Positions 19,318-28,534 are shown, numbered from the stretch's first letter. The stretch: 64,000 bases of DNA from MWAR01 sp035388825 (GCA_035388825.1 DAOOQQ010000014.1:1-64000), one strand, 5' to 3'. Numbers and translations: made by a program. The notes: generated by a model not told the origin, from the sequence alone.

Positions 19318-20385
19318 ATGGCGAAGAAGATCGGTATCAACGGTTTCGGCCGCATCGGCCGCATGGTGTTCCAGGCGATTTGTGATCAGGGGCTCCTCGG
19401 CAAGACACTGGACGTCGTCGCCGTCGTCGACGTCTCGACGGATGCGGACTACTTTGCATATCAGATGAAATATGACTCGGTGCAGGGCAAGTTCAAACAC
19501 CCGATCACCACCGAGAAGAGCGACTCCTCCAAGACCGAGAACGACGTGATCGTCGTGAACGGCCACAAGGTGCGCTGCGTGGCCGCGACGAAGAGCCCGG
19601 CCGAGTTGCCGTGGAAGGCGCTGGGCGTCGAGTATGTGATCGAGGCGACCGGCCTGTTCACCGACTCCGAGAAGGCCAAGGGCCACCTCGAGGCCGGCGC
19701 GAAGAAGGTCATCATCTCGGCCCCCGGCAAGGGCGACGTGAAGACGATCGTGATGGGCGTCAACGAGCAGGAGTATGACGGCGCCAAGCACAACATCGTC
19801 AGCAACGCCAGCTGCACCACGAACTGCCTGGCCCCGGTGGTTCACGTGCTGCTCAAGGAAGGCATCGGCATCGAGACCGGCCTGATGACCACGATCCACT
19901 CGTACACCGCGACCCAGAAGACCGTCGACGGCCCCTCGAAGAAAGACTGGCGCGGCGGCCGCGCGGCGGCGATCAACATCATCCCCTCCACCACCGGCGC
20001 CGCCAAGGCCGTCGGCGAAGTGCTTCCCGCCACCAAGGGCAAGCTGACCGGCATGTCGTTCCGCGTGCCGACCCCGACCGTCTCGGTCGTCGACCTCACC
20101 TTCCGCACCACCCGCGACACCTCGATCGAGGAGATCGACGGGATGATGAAAAAGGCCGCCGACAGTTATCTGAAGGGCATCCTCGGCGTGACGAGCGAAG
20201 AACTGGTCTCGACCGACTTCATCCACGACCAGCGCTCCTCGATCTACGACTCGCTGGCCACCCTGCAGAACAACCTCAAGGGCGAGAAGCGCTTCTTCAA
20301 GGTCGTGTCCTGGTATGACAACGAGTGGGGCTACAGCAACCGCGTGTGCGACCTGCTCCAGTACATGATGAAGCACGACAAATAA
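19318..20385 (+). CDS. gap: Glyceraldehyde-3-phosphate dehydrogenase (type I)
   Basis: The enzyme oxidises and phosphorylates glyceraldehyde-3-phosphate with NAD+ in glycolysis. The 355-residue protein has the Rossmann start INGFGRIGRMVFQ, aspartate VVDVST for NAD+ preference, and the catalytic SNASCTTNCLAP (Cys near residue 165). It is longer than the usual ~335 residues. The insertion around DADYFAYQMKYDSVQGKFKH resembles the longer GAPDH subgroup also seen in kinetoplastid glycosomes and some bacteria. AAGGAGG (19300-19306) fixes the start at 19318. It is first in gap-pgk-tpiA and has no rare-codon patch, fitting high expression. Confidence 0.97.
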   Translation: MAKKIGINGFGRIGRMVFQAICDQGLLGKTLDVVAVVDVSTDADYFAYQMKYDSVQGKFKHPITTEKSDSSKTENDVIVVNGHKVRCVAATKSPAELPWKALGVEYVIEATGLFTDSEKAKGHLEAGAKKVIISAPGKGDVKTIVMGVNEQEYDGAKHNIVSNASCTTNCLAPVVHVLLKEGIGIETGLMTTIHSYTATQKTVDGPSKKDWRGGRAAAINIIPSTTGAAKAVGEVLPATKGKLTGMSFRVPTPTVSVVDLTFRTTRDTSIEEIDGMMKKAADSYLKGILGVTSEELVSTDFIHDQRSSIYDSLATLQNNLKGEKRFFKVVSWYDNEWGYSNRVCDLLQYMMKHDK

Positions 20386-20427
20386 TATTCCGGCGTATTG
20401 AATTATCGGAAGGAGGGTTTCCACTCC

Positions 20428-21633
20428 ATGTTTAGAACGATCCGCGACATCCAGTTCAAGGGCAAGCGCGCCCTGGTTCGCGTCGACTTCAACGTTCCCC
20501 TCGACAAGTCCCTGAACATCACGGACGACACCCGCATGCGGGCCGCCGTTCCGACGCTGAAGCACATCATCGACCAGGGCGGGCGGCTCGTGATCATGAG
20601 CCACCTCGGCCGGCCCAAGGGCGGCCCGGATCCCAAGTATTCGCTCAAGCCGCTCGTCAAGCACCTGAGCGACCTGCTCGGCAAACCCGTCTCCTTCGCC
20701 ACCGACTGCATCGGGGACGAAGCGGCGAAGCTCGCGAAGCACCTGAAGGACGGCGAGGTCCTGATGCTCGAGAATCTGCGGTTCCACGCAGAGGAAGAGA
20801 AGAACGACCCGGCGTTCAGCAAGGCGCTCGCGAGCCTCGGCGAGATCTACGTCAGCGACGCGTTCGGCACGGCCCACCGGGCCCACGCATCGACGGCGGG
20901 TGTCGCGGATATCCTGCCGGCGTTCGCCGGCTTCCTGATGGAGAAGGAAATCACCTACCTCAACAAGGTGACCCAGTCCCCCGAGCGGCCGATGGTCGCG
21001 ATCATGGGCGGGGCCAAGGTCAGCGACAAGATCCTCGTCATCGAGAATCTGCTGTCCAAGGTCGACTCGCTGCTGATCGGCGGCGGCATGGCCTTCACCT
21101 TCCTCAAGGCCCAGGGGAAGCAGATCGGCAAGTCGCTGTGCGAGGCCGACAAGCTCGACGTCGCCCTCAAGATCCTCGAGACCGCGAAGAAGCTGGGCAA
21201 GACGATCCTGCTTCCGGTCGACGTGGTCGTGGCCGCCGAGATCAAGGAAGGCGTCGCCGTGCAGACGGTCGGGGCCGACGCGATCCCGGCCGACCAGCTC
21301 GGCCTCGACATCGGCCCGAAGACGGTCGCCGCGTTCGATGCGGAGCTGAAGAAGGCCAAGACGGTTCTCTGGAACGGCCCGATGGGCGTGTTCGAGACGA
21401 AGCCGTTCGACGCCGGAACCCGCGCGATTGCCGGTACGATGGCCTCGCTGAAGGCCGTCACGGTCGTCGGCGGCGGGGATTCGGTCGCCGCGATCGAGCA
21501 GATGGGCGCCGCCGAAAAGGTGTCGCACGTCTCGACCGGCGGCGGAGCCTGCCTCGAGTATCTCGAAGGCAAGACCCTGCCCGGCATCGAGATCTTCTCG
21601 CGCGACATCAAAAACATGGTCGGAGGAGCCTGA
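20428..21633 (+). CDS. pgk: Phosphoglycerate kinase
   Basis: The enzyme transfers phosphate from 1,3-bisphosphoglycerate to ADP. The 401-residue protein shows the N-domain substrate site (RVDFNVPLD, MSHLGRPKGG, ENLRFHAEEE, AFGTAHRAHAST) and the C-domain nucleotide site (MGGAKVSDKI, LIGGGMAFTF, WNGPMGVFE, GGGDSVAA). The length is that of a single-domain-pair bacterial Pgk; the triosephosphate isomerase is separate, not fused as in Thermotoga. AAGGAGGG at 20410-20417 sets the start. Third codon positions are almost all G/C. Confidence 0.98.
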   Translation: MFRTIRDIQFKGKRALVRVDFNVPLDKSLNITDDTRMRAAVPTLKHIIDQGGRLVIMSHLGRPKGGPDPKYSLKPLVKHLSDLLGKPVSFATDCIGDEAAKLAKHLKDGEVLMLENLRFHAEEEKNDPAFSKALASLGEIYVSDAFGTAHRAHASTAGVADILPAFAGFLMEKEITYLNKVTQSPERPMVAIMGGAKVSDKILVIENLLSKVDSLLIGGGMAFTFLKAQGKQIGKSLCEADKLDVALKILETAKKLGKTILLPVDVVVAAEIKEGVAVQTVGADAIPADQLGLDIGPKTVAAFDAELKKAKTVLWNGPMGVFETKPFDAGTRAIAGTMASLKAVTVVGGGDSVAAIEQMGAAEKVSHVSTGGGACLEYLEGKTLPGIEIFSRDIKNMVGGA

Positions 21634-21634
21634 C

Positions 21635-22393
21635 ATGCCTACGTCCCGACGTCCCCTGATCGCCGCCAACTGGAAGATGCACAAGGTGACCGGCGAAGCG
21701 AAGAACTTCGTCGCCGCCCTGCAGCCGAAAATCGCGAACGTCCGCGAACGCGACGTCCTGATCTGCCCGCCGTTTCCCCTGATCCATGCGGTCGACCTGG
21801 CCCGCAAGGAAACCAAGATCCTGCTCGGTGCCCAGAACATGTATTTCGAGGAGAAGGGCGCCTTCACCGGCGAGGTTTCGGCCTCGATGCTGAAGGACCT
21901 CCACTGCGAGTTCGTGATTCTTGGCCACTCGGAGCGCCGGTGGGTGTTCGGCGAGTCCGACGAGCTGATCAACCGCAAGGTGCTCGCCGCCGTGAAGAAC
22001 GGGCTCATCCCGATTCTCTGCGTGGGTGAGAAGCTGGAGGAGCGCGAGAAGAACCTGACCGAGCAGGTCATCCTGAACCAGATGGACCGGAATCTGAAGG
22101 ATGTCCCCGAGAACGCGATCGGCACGATGGTCGTGGCGTACGAACCGGTCTGGGCCATCGGCACCGGCAAGAACGCTTCGACGAAGGACGCGCACGACGC
22201 GATCGCCCTGATCCGCGAGTTCCTGCACAGCCGGTACGGCAGCTCGTCCGCCGACAAGACCCGCATTCTCTACGGCGGCTCGGTGAAGCCGGACAACATG
22301 AAGACCTACATGAGCCAGCCCGGCATCGACGGGGCCCTCGTCGGGGGCGCCAGCCTCGAGCCCGACTCGTTCGCCCAGCTGATCAACTACTGA
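21635..22393 (+). CDS. tpiA: Triosephosphate isomerase
   Basis: This TIM barrel of 252 residues interconverts dihydroxyacetone phosphate and glyceraldehyde-3-phosphate. Catalytic residues are visible: Lys of AANWKMHK (near 13), His of ILGHSERR (near 95), Glu of AYEPVWAIGTG (near 168), and the phosphate loop LYGGSVKPDN. It begins one base after the pgk stop, with GGAGGAGC upstream, and is followed by a terminator, closing the glycolytic operon. Confidence 0.98.
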   Translation: MPTSRRPLIAANWKMHKVTGEAKNFVAALQPKIANVRERDVLICPPFPLIHAVDLARKETKILLGAQNMYFEEKGAFTGEVSASMLKDLHCEFVILGHSERRWVFGESDELINRKVLAAVKNGLIPILCVGEKLEEREKNLTEQVILNQMDRNLKDVPENAIGTMVVAYEPVWAIGTGKNASTKDAHDAIALIREFLHSRYGSSSADKTRILYGGSVKPDNMKTYMSQPGIDGALVGGASLEPDSFAQLINY

Positions 22394-22404
22394 CCCCGGT
22401 TCCC

Positions 22405-22440
22405 AACGGCCCCGTCGCTGCAACGCGGCGGGGCCGTTTT
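22405..22440 (+). terminator. Terminator of the gap-pgk-tpiA operon
   Basis: ACGGCCCCG with a GC-rich complementary arm ending CGGGGCCGT (to 22436) is followed by TTTTC. It starts 12 nt after the tpiA stop. Confidence 0.85.
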
Positions 22441-22468
22441 CTGTATCAGGCATGCTATAAAACAACGG

Positions 22469-22536
22469 ACCACAGAGTCCCAGAGACACAGAGAAGATTT
22501 TTGTTCGAACTCTGTGCCTCTGTGTCTCTGCGGTGA
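22469..22536. repeat. Long inverted repeat (CACAGAG family)
   Basis: The left arm (22469-22494) and right arm (22511-22536) are imperfect reverse complements made of CACAGAG/CAGAGACACAG units. It sits in the gap between the tpiA terminator and the sensor kinase; the gap holds nothing else of note. Confidence 0.7.
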
Positions 22537-22658
22537 AGAGGTTTTTCTGTCCCAATGCCTTCGTTGCGGATCATGGGCTCGGAGCTCTTTCCCCTTCTTT
22601 GCGTTTTGTGCGATGATAGGGGCAACATCCCCAGCCTCGGCTGAGAAACGGAGCAAGC

Positions 22659-24341
22659 GTGAGCATCCGCGTGAAAATCGGGATCGGGTTCGCCCTGATG
22701 ATCGTGGCCCTGACCGGCCTGATCATCACATGGGGAGCGCGCACGCTCGGCTTGCAGCTCGAAGAAGCGGACCTGGGCAAGCTCACCTCGCTGCGCGAAA
22801 CGACGCTGGATCAGTGGCGCAGGGAACGGGCCGCTCTCGCCCGTATCGCGTCGGAGCTCGTCCCTGTTCTCGCTGCCTCGAACGGCGCAGATGCCGACGA
22901 TGAGCGACGCTTGTCGACCGTCGAACTGCTCAAGCGGCAGCTCCGCCTCGACTGGCTGGACATCCGCAGGGAAGGCAGAAGCCTGCTCTACCGGCTTCAG
23001 GAGCCGGCCCCGCTGGTACATGACCTTGCCGTTCCGCAACGGATCACCCTCTCGGGTCCGTTGGCAGCCACCGGCCTCATCACCTGTCAGGTGCAGCTCT
23101 CCACCGGCACCGAGCTGCTCCTGGCGCGGCGGCCGGCCAGTTCCCCGGTTCCCCTTGCGGCGCTCTGGGACGGCCGGGGCATGCTGTACGGCGATCCCGG
23201 GGTCTGGCCGACCGGGCTTCTGAGCGAGTACACGGCCCGGGAAGCGACGTTCCAGAGGCTGATGCAGGGCCGTCTGCACCGGCTTCGTGCAAGCGTGGTT
23301 CCCGGTACCGACCTGAAGCTCCTCGTCGGGTATGCCGCCGACTCGGCCACACTGACGCGGACCGGCGTCGACGAGCTGATGCTGCGGCTGGCCCTGCTCG
23401 AGATCCTCGGCCTGCTCGTTCTCGGATATTTCCTGGGCCGGCGGCTGTTCGGGCCGCTCGAGCGGCTGAAACAGGCCATCGACCGGGTCGGGGCGGGCCA
23501 CTGGCAGGAGATCCCGCCGGCCGAACTTCCGGACGGGGAGGACGAGGTCGGCATGCTCGGCCGCAGCTTCAACCACATGGTGCAGGAGCTTTCCACGGCG
23601 CGGGATCGCCTGATCGAGGTGCAGCAGGAGCTGATGAGCAAGGAAAAAATGGCCGTTCTGGGCCGGTTCTCGGCCGGCCTCGCCCACGAGATCAACAACC
23701 CCCTCGGAACGATCCTCGTCAGCGCCGGCCTCGCCGACGACGCGATCGCCCACGGTCGCCCGGTCGAGGCCGACGACATCCGCGCCATCATCGAGGAGAC
23801 GCGGAGATGTCGCCGGATCGTCGAGTCGCTGCTGGAGTACGCGCACAACCGGCCGCCCCGGCTTGGGCGAGAATCTATAGCAGAAATCATAGAATGCGCC
23901 GTCCGGCTTCCCCTCTCAGAGCCGCCCTGGCGGGGTCTCGGGATCGAAACCGAGGTGCCCTCGGATATCCATGTTCTCATCGACCGGACAGGGATCGGCC
24001 AGGTCCTGGCCAATCTCCTCCGAAACGCCGCCGAAGCCCTTCAGGCGAATCTCGATGCCGGCAAACCGGCAATGATCCGGGTCACGGCACGAAGGCTGGA
24101 CAGGGAGTTCGCCGTCGTCACGGTTTCGGACAACGGGCCCGGACTTGGCGAGGCGGCCGATCATCTGTTCGAGCCCCTGATGACGACGAAACAGCAGGGA
24201 ACCGGCCTCGGGCTGGCCATCTGCCAATCGATCGTCGAAGGGCATGGAGGCCGGATCCGCGCCGTGCGCCTGCCGGAGGAACGGACGGAATTTTCTTTCA
24301 CCCTGCGCCTGGCTGATACGGACGAGGGGCGCGCGCCCTGA
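22659..24341 (+). CDS. Membrane sensor histidine kinase (NtrB-like)
   Basis: This 560-residue kinase has membrane segments at 7-27 and about 241-263 enclosing a ~210-residue extracytoplasmic sensor without a recognisable fold. Next come HAMP (264-320), HisKA with the phospho-acceptor His343 in LAHEINNPLGTIL, and HATPase_c with NLLRNAAEA, DNGPGLG and TGLGLAI boxes. It should phosphorylate the NtrC-type regulator that follows 18 nt later. The start is GTG 22659, with CGGAGC before it. A patch with rare codons (TCT ATA GCA .. ATC ATA GAA) occurs at about 23873-23895, in the linker between HisKA and the ATPase domain. The signal is unknown. Confidence 0.9.
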   Translation: MSIRVKIGIGFALMIVALTGLIITWGARTLGLQLEEADLGKLTSLRETTLDQWRRERAALARIASELVPVLAASNGADADDERRLSTVELLKRQLRLDWLDIRREGRSLLYRLQEPAPLVHDLAVPQRITLSGPLAATGLITCQVQLSTGTELLLARRPASSPVPLAALWDGRGMLYGDPGVWPTGLLSEYTAREATFQRLMQGRLHRLRASVVPGTDLKLLVGYAADSATLTRTGVDELMLRLALLEILGLLVLGYFLGRRLFGPLERLKQAIDRVGAGHWQEIPPAELPDGEDEVGMLGRSFNHMVQELSTARDRLIEVQQELMSKEKMAVLGRFSAGLAHEINNPLGTILVSAGLADDAIAHGRPVEADDIRAIIEETRRCRRIVESLLEYAHNRPPRLGRESIAEIIECAVRLPLSEPPWRGLGIETEVPSDIHVLIDRTGIGQVLANLLRNAAEALQANLDAGKPAMIRVTARRLDREFAVVTVSDNGPGLGEAADHLFEPLMTTKQQGTGLGLAICQSIVEGHGGRIRAVRLPEERTEFSFTLRLADTDEGRAP

Positions 24342-24359
24342 TGACGGAGGAATCAACGC

Positions 24360-25715
24360 ATGCCGAACCGAATCGTTCTGATCGATGACGAAGCCAAGCT
24401 CCTCCGGGCGCTGAAAAAGGCCCTGGAGCTCGATGGGCACGAGGTGTGCGAGTTCACCTCGCCCGACCAGGCCCTTGCGTTCATCTTCGAGCGCCACCCG
24501 GCCCTCGTGATTTCGGACATCCGGATGCCCGGCATGTCGGGGCTCGATCTGCTGGCGAAGCTTGGCGAACTGCACCCGCGCCCCCCCTGCATTCTCATGA
24601 CCGCCTACTCCTCGGTGGAGACGGCCGTGACCGCCGTCCGGCTGGGTGCGCGGGATTATCTGCTCAAACCGTTCGAGATCGAGGAGCTCCGGGCCGCGGT
24701 GCGGCGGGTGCTCGAAACCGCTGTGCCCGGCCCCGATATGACAGCCGCAGAGGCCGTCGGCCGGCCGGCCGGCCGGTCCGCGGCGATCTGCAACGTCCTC
24801 GACCTGATCGGGCGGGTCGCCGACACCGAGAGCACCGTTCTTCTCCAGGGGGAAAGCGGCACCGGCAAGGAGCTGGCGGCACGCACGCTTCACGCCCGTT
24901 CCCGGCGCGCGAAAGGGCCGTTCATCCCGGTGAACTGCAGCGCCATTCCCGAAGCCCTTGTCGAGAGCGAGTTGTTCGGCCATCTGAAGGGCAGCTTCAC
25001 CGGGGCGTTCGCCGACAAGGACGGCCTGTTCCATGAGGCCACGGGAGGCACCCTGTTCCTCGACGAGATCGGCGACCTCGCGGCGGCCAGCCAGGCGAAG
25101 CTGCTGCGCGTGCTCCAGGACGGTTCGGTGCGAAAAGTCGGGGACACGCGCGGATACCCGGTCGACGTGCGCATCGTCGCGGCCAGCAACCGGGATCTGC
25201 GGGCCGAATGCCTCGCCGGGCGGTTCCGCGAGGACCTGCTGTACCGGCTGAGCGTCGTGGAGATCCGCATGCCGTCGCTGCGGGAGCGGCTCGAGGACAT
25301 TCCCGACCTGGTCGACGTCTTTCTGAAGCGGTTCGCGGAACGGCATCGCCGGCCGATTCTCGAGCCGTCGGAGGCCGCGCTGGCGAAGCTCGCGCGGCAC
25401 GCCTGGCCGGGGAACGTGCGCGAGCTCGAGAACGTGATCGAACGCGCCGTCATCCTGAAGCGACAGGGCCGGGAACTGCTCCCGGATGATCTTCCCCTGC
25501 CCGAGCCCGGAATCGGCACCGGAACGGCGGCGATCCCGCAGGGTGTCCAACTGGACGAGGCGCGCGAGCGACTCGAAGTGGATCTGATCCGGCGGGCGCT
25601 CGAGGCGAGCGGCTACAACTACTCCCAGGCCGCCGAACGACTCGGGCTGACGCGCCAGAACCTGCATTACAAGCTCAAAAAATACGGGCTCCGGAAGAGC
25701 TTCCCCCCCTCCTGA
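24360..25715 (+). CDS. Sigma-54-dependent response regulator (NtrC family)
   Basis: The 451-residue protein has a receiver domain with acidic pocket D9/D10, phospho-acceptor D53 (ISDIRMPG) and K103 (LLKPF). The AAA+ domain has Walker A GESGTGKE (164-171), the sigma-54 contact loop as GSFTGA (211-216; the usual form is GAFTGA), Walker B GGTLFLDEIGD and the R-finger region. A Fis-type helix-turn-helix (YNYSQAAERLGLTRQNLHYK) ends the protein. It should activate sigma-54 promoters in response to the upstream kinase. Likely targets include the two secreted proteins downstream, although I saw no clear GG-N10-GC element before them. GGAGG precedes the start. Confidence 0.95.
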   Translation: MPNRIVLIDDEAKLLRALKKALELDGHEVCEFTSPDQALAFIFERHPALVISDIRMPGMSGLDLLAKLGELHPRPPCILMTAYSSVETAVTAVRLGARDYLLKPFEIEELRAAVRRVLETAVPGPDMTAAEAVGRPAGRSAAICNVLDLIGRVADTESTVLLQGESGTGKELAARTLHARSRRAKGPFIPVNCSAIPEALVESELFGHLKGSFTGAFADKDGLFHEATGGTLFLDEIGDLAAASQAKLLRVLQDGSVRKVGDTRGYPVDVRIVAASNRDLRAECLAGRFREDLLYRLSVVEIRMPSLRERLEDIPDLVDVFLKRFAERHRRPILEPSEAALAKLARHAWPGNVRELENVIERAVILKRQGRELLPDDLPLPEPGIGTGTAAIPQGVQLDEARERLEVDLIRRALEASGYNYSQAAERLGLTRQNLHYKLKKYGLRKSFPPS

Positions 25716-25730
25716 GCGATTGATAAAGTT

Positions 25731-27020
25731 ATGAGTGTAGAATCAAATCGGCCACACCTGATCCTCGTCCTGCTCTGGCTGCTGGCCGGAATCGGTCCGG
25801 CGGAGGGCTCCTGGGAGATCACCGGCGCGGTCCGGCGGCTCGCCGACGGGGGCTGCCGGATCACGTTCGCCATTCCGATGGCCGTCGATCTCGTCGTCGT
25901 CCCGACCGAGGCACGCGAGGTGTTCGGCGAAGGGAGCCGCGGCTCCGCCCTGCTGGTGCGCGGCGAACATGCGATGACGGTGGTCAGGCTGGCCGATCCG
26001 GCCGATGAAACCTTCCGGATCGAACCGAAGGAGTCTTCCACCGGCTGGCTGGAGCTCGTTCCCGTAATCGCCTCCCCGACCCACAGGATGGGGGAAGTGG
26101 GCCGACAGCGCCCAGATGGCGCCGTCCAGCCTGCTCCGACCCAGTCCCTCTATCTCGTGGGCGTCGAGGCCCGGCTGCGGGCGCTCGAAACCGAACTGGC
26201 CGCGATCACGCGGACCACGCTGGATCTCCAGAATCGCGACCGGTGCTTCCGGTGCCATATCGCCCTTCCCCTCGCCTGGACCGCCACCCTGGCGGAGTAT
26301 CGGTGTCTCCAGACGCCGCGCGAACTTCTCGCTTCAATAGCTAGTAATATTATATCTACACAAAACACGGATGGATCGTTTTCCGCGGCGGGTCATTCGG
26401 AGTATGGCGTCGTGACCCCTTCGCTGGTCGCAGCGGCCACCCTCTCCGGCCTGCAGAAGTTCTGCGGGGACGACACGGCCCTGGAGGCGGTGAAGAACGC
26501 GGCAGGCTTCCTGCTGCAACAGCCACAGGCGGACGGAATTCCGGCCCTCGACTTCACCTTCCCGCCGCTGTTTCTGGGCAAACCCTTCGCGGCCCGTCTG
26601 TTCGCAGATCTCCTCGATGGCCTGAACGCGGCGGCCCTCGAACGGGGCATGCAGCCGGATCCCGCATTTCTCGAGCCTTCCGCCCGGGCGAAGGCGTATC
26701 TCGAAGCCGAGGGGGATGGTGTCGAAAAGCAGCTCTGGCGCCTGTTCGCGATCTCGCTCCCGGGGGTTCCTGGGGAAGAACGCGGGGCAAGCGCGGCGCT
26801 GCCCCTGCCCGGGCCGTTCCTTGCCGGGCTTTCCGCGGAACGGGATCCGGAGCTTCTGGCCCTCCGCGAAGGGGTGCTCCGGGAGCACGGCCTCGCGCCG
26901 ATAGCCGAGACCATTCAAGCCGGGCAGACGGCACCGGACGGCCCGTTCCCGGACAGGAGCCTGAAGAGGCGCATCTGGCGGCTCTACCAGCTGCTCTGCC
27001 GGGAGCCCTATCAGCGGTAA
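25731..27020 (+). CDS. Secreted protein with CxxCH motif and cyclase-like helical repeats
   Basis: This 429-residue protein has a signal peptide (about residues 9-26). An N-terminal beta-rich part (27-115) precedes the in-frame 42-nt repeat (MGEVGRQRPDGAVQ, residues 120-133). A coiled helix follows (EARLRALETELAAITR), then CFRCH, a potential haem-c site, near residue 180. The rest contains QNTDGSFSAAGHSEYGVVTPSLVAAATLSGL, which resembles the alpha/alpha-barrel repeats of squalene-cyclase/prenyltransferase-type proteins. I do not recognise a family. It starts 15 nt after the response regulator, with only a weak Shine-Dalgarno, so it is likely cotranscribed. A marked AT-rich patch lies at 26333-26365. 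Confidence 0.6.
   Translation: MSVESNRPHLILVLLWLLAGIGPAEGSWEITGAVRRLADGGCRITFAIPMAVDLVVVPTEAREVFGEGSRGSALLVRGEHAMTVVRLADPADETFRIEPKESSTGWLELVPVIASPTHRMGEVGRQRPDGAVQPAPTQSLYLVGVEARLRALETELAAITRTTLDLQNRDRCFRCHIALPLAWTATLAEYRCLQTPRELLASIASNIISTQNTDGSFSAAGHSEYGVVTPSLVAAATLSGLQKFCGDDTALEAVKNAAGFLLQQPQADGIPALDFTFPPLFLGKPFAARLFADLLDGLNAAALERGMQPDPAFLEPSARAKAYLEAEGDGVEKQLWRLFAISLPGVPGEERGASAALPLPGPFLAGLSAERDPELLALREGVLREHGLAPIAETIQAGQTAPDGPFPDRSLKRRIWRLYQLLCREPYQR
26088..26129 (+). repeat. 42-nt dispersed repeat, copy 1 (in frame)
   Basis: This copy is 39/42 identical to 27165-27206 and encodes MGEVGRQRPDGAVQ inside the secreted CxxCH protein. It contains a conserved small hairpin (GCGCC, 5-nt loop, GGCGC) whose loop varies. 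Confidence 0.85.
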
Positions 27021-27071
27021 AGGAAACCGCGACATCTGCCGATGGGTGGTGCCGACCGGAGGTCGAATCGC

Positions 27072-28493
27072 ATGCATCATCGATGGTTCCTGACCCTCTG
27101 CGCGCTGCTGCTGCTCTGCATCGCGGGTTCTGCGCACGGAGCGGTTTCGGACCCGCCCCCCACGATGGGGGAAGTGGGCCGACGGCGCCCGGATGGCGCA
27201 GTCCAGTCGGACCCCTCGACCCCGCCGGATCTGATGAAGGATTTCGAAGTGCTTCGCCAGCAGCTCGAGCAGAACCCGCGCGACGTGGGCGTGCTCAACT
27301 CGATGGGCATCATCTATGCGCGGGCGGGGCGGCTGCCGGACGCCATGGTGCTGTGGCAGCGGGGCCTGGCGATCGATCCGAAGTATGTCCATCTCTACAA
27401 CAATCTCGGCTCGGCGCTGAAAACGCAGAAACGGTATGACGAGGCTCTGCGCGTCTTCGCGGCCGGCCTGCGGGTCGAGCCGTCCTACTGGCTGTATCAC
27501 AATCTCGGCCTGTTGTACAAGGAGACGGGGCGGCGGAATGAAGCGATCACGTCGTTCCAGGCGGCGCTGCGCACGAACCCGCGGTTCGAACCGGCGGCCC
27601 GGAAGCTGGCCGAGCTGGGTGTCCAGGTTCCGCCCACGACGGCCTGGGCGCACGTTCCCGGCATTCCGCAGCTTCCGCTTCCGGGGGAGTTCAAGCCGCC
27701 GGTCATGGATGGGAATCTCGGGCTGGACGATTCGGTCGCGCTCGGCCGCCGGGATGCACCGGTGCCGCCGGACCGGCTCCCGCCCCCCGCCGGAGCCCCG
27801 GAGAGAACGGCGGTCGTGCGGCGGCCTTCCCCGCCGGCCCGGATCGAGCCTGCGGAACCCTACACGATCGACACATGCGCGGCGGCCATCAGCCGTCTTT
27901 CGGGCGGGGGCGGAGCGAAATTGGTCGCGTTGACATTCGATGACGGCCCGCATGCCGCCTATACGCGGCAGTTGCTCGATTACTTCCGGGCCCAGGGCGT
28001 CAAGGCGACGTTCTTCGTGCTCGGTTCGCGCGCCGAGGCGTATCCGGACCTGATCACCCGCATGTCGGAGGAAGGCCACGAGATCGCGAACCATACCTGG
28101 AGCCATAAATCCCTGGTGAACCAGGGCTCGGGGGCCGGGCTCGGCGAGCTGCGCCGGACGTCAGACATGATCGCGATGCTGACCGGATCATCGCCCCGGC
28201 TGGTGCGCCCCCCCTACGGGCATACGAACGCGCGGGTGCGCGGGATGATCCAGGGCCAGGGCTGGCGCGAAGTCATGTGGGATGCGGACAGCCGGGACTG
28301 GGCCGGCGGAAGCAGCGATCGGATGCTGGCGCGCGTGGTGCGCTCGTTTTCCCCCGAGTGCATCGTGCTGTTCCACGACATCCACCCCGGCGCCCTGCGC
28401 GTGCTTCCGGTGCTGGTGCCCGCCCTCAAGAAGTGCGGGTACCGCTTCGTCACCGTCTCCCAGCTCCTCGGCTCCCCCAACCACGCCGGCTGA
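27072..28493 (+). CDS. Secreted TPR/polysaccharide deacetylase (NodB) protein
   Basis: This 473-residue protein has a signal peptide (MHHRWFLTLCALLLLCIAG). The in-frame 42-nt repeat (residues 32-45) comes next, then three TPR units (about 55-180), a Pro-rich linker, and a NodB deacetylase domain (about 285-470). Metal and catalytic residues are visible: TFDDGPH, HTWSHKSL, RPPYGHTN and LFHDIHPG. It should remove N- or O-acetyl groups from a cell-wall or exopolysaccharide. The start at 27072 has GGAGG nine bases upstream; an ATG at 27042 lacks a ribosome site. It follows the CxxCH protein in the same direction. Confidence 0.88.
   Translation: MHHRWFLTLCALLLLCIAGSAHGAVSDPPPTMGEVGRRRPDGAVQSDPSTPPDLMKDFEVLRQQLEQNPRDVGVLNSMGIIYARAGRLPDAMVLWQRGLAIDPKYVHLYNNLGSALKTQKRYDEALRVFAAGLRVEPSYWLYHNLGLLYKETGRRNEAITSFQAALRTNPRFEPAARKLAELGVQVPPTTAWAHVPGIPQLPLPGEFKPPVMDGNLGLDDSVALGRRDAPVPPDRLPPPAGAPERTAVVRRPSPPARIEPAEPYTIDTCAAAISRLSGGGGAKLVALTFDDGPHAAYTRQLLDYFRAQGVKATFFVLGSRAEAYPDLITRMSEEGHEIANHTWSHKSLVNQGSGAGLGELRRTSDMIAMLTGSSPRLVRPPYGHTNARVRGMIQGQGWREVMWDADSRDWAGGSSDRMLARVVRSFSPECIVLFHDIHPGALRVLPVLVPALKKCGYRFVTVSQLLGSPNHAG
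27165..27206 (+). repeat. 42-nt dispersed repeat, copy 2 (in frame)
   Basis: This copy encodes MGEVGRRRPDGAVQ just after the signal peptide of the deacetylase. It is in the same reading frame and orientation as copy 1, 1,077 nt away; three substitutions separate them. Confidence 0.85.
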
Positions 28494-28534
28494 CGGCTCA
28501 CCTTCGATTGCCGCCCTTCCCTACTCCGGAAAGG

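Noticed and set aside
17203..22266. Long minus-strand frames over rpsA and the glycolysis genes
   Set aside because: The opposite strand encodes S1, GAPDH, Pgk and TpiA with full active sites; the minus frames lack ribosome sites and domains.
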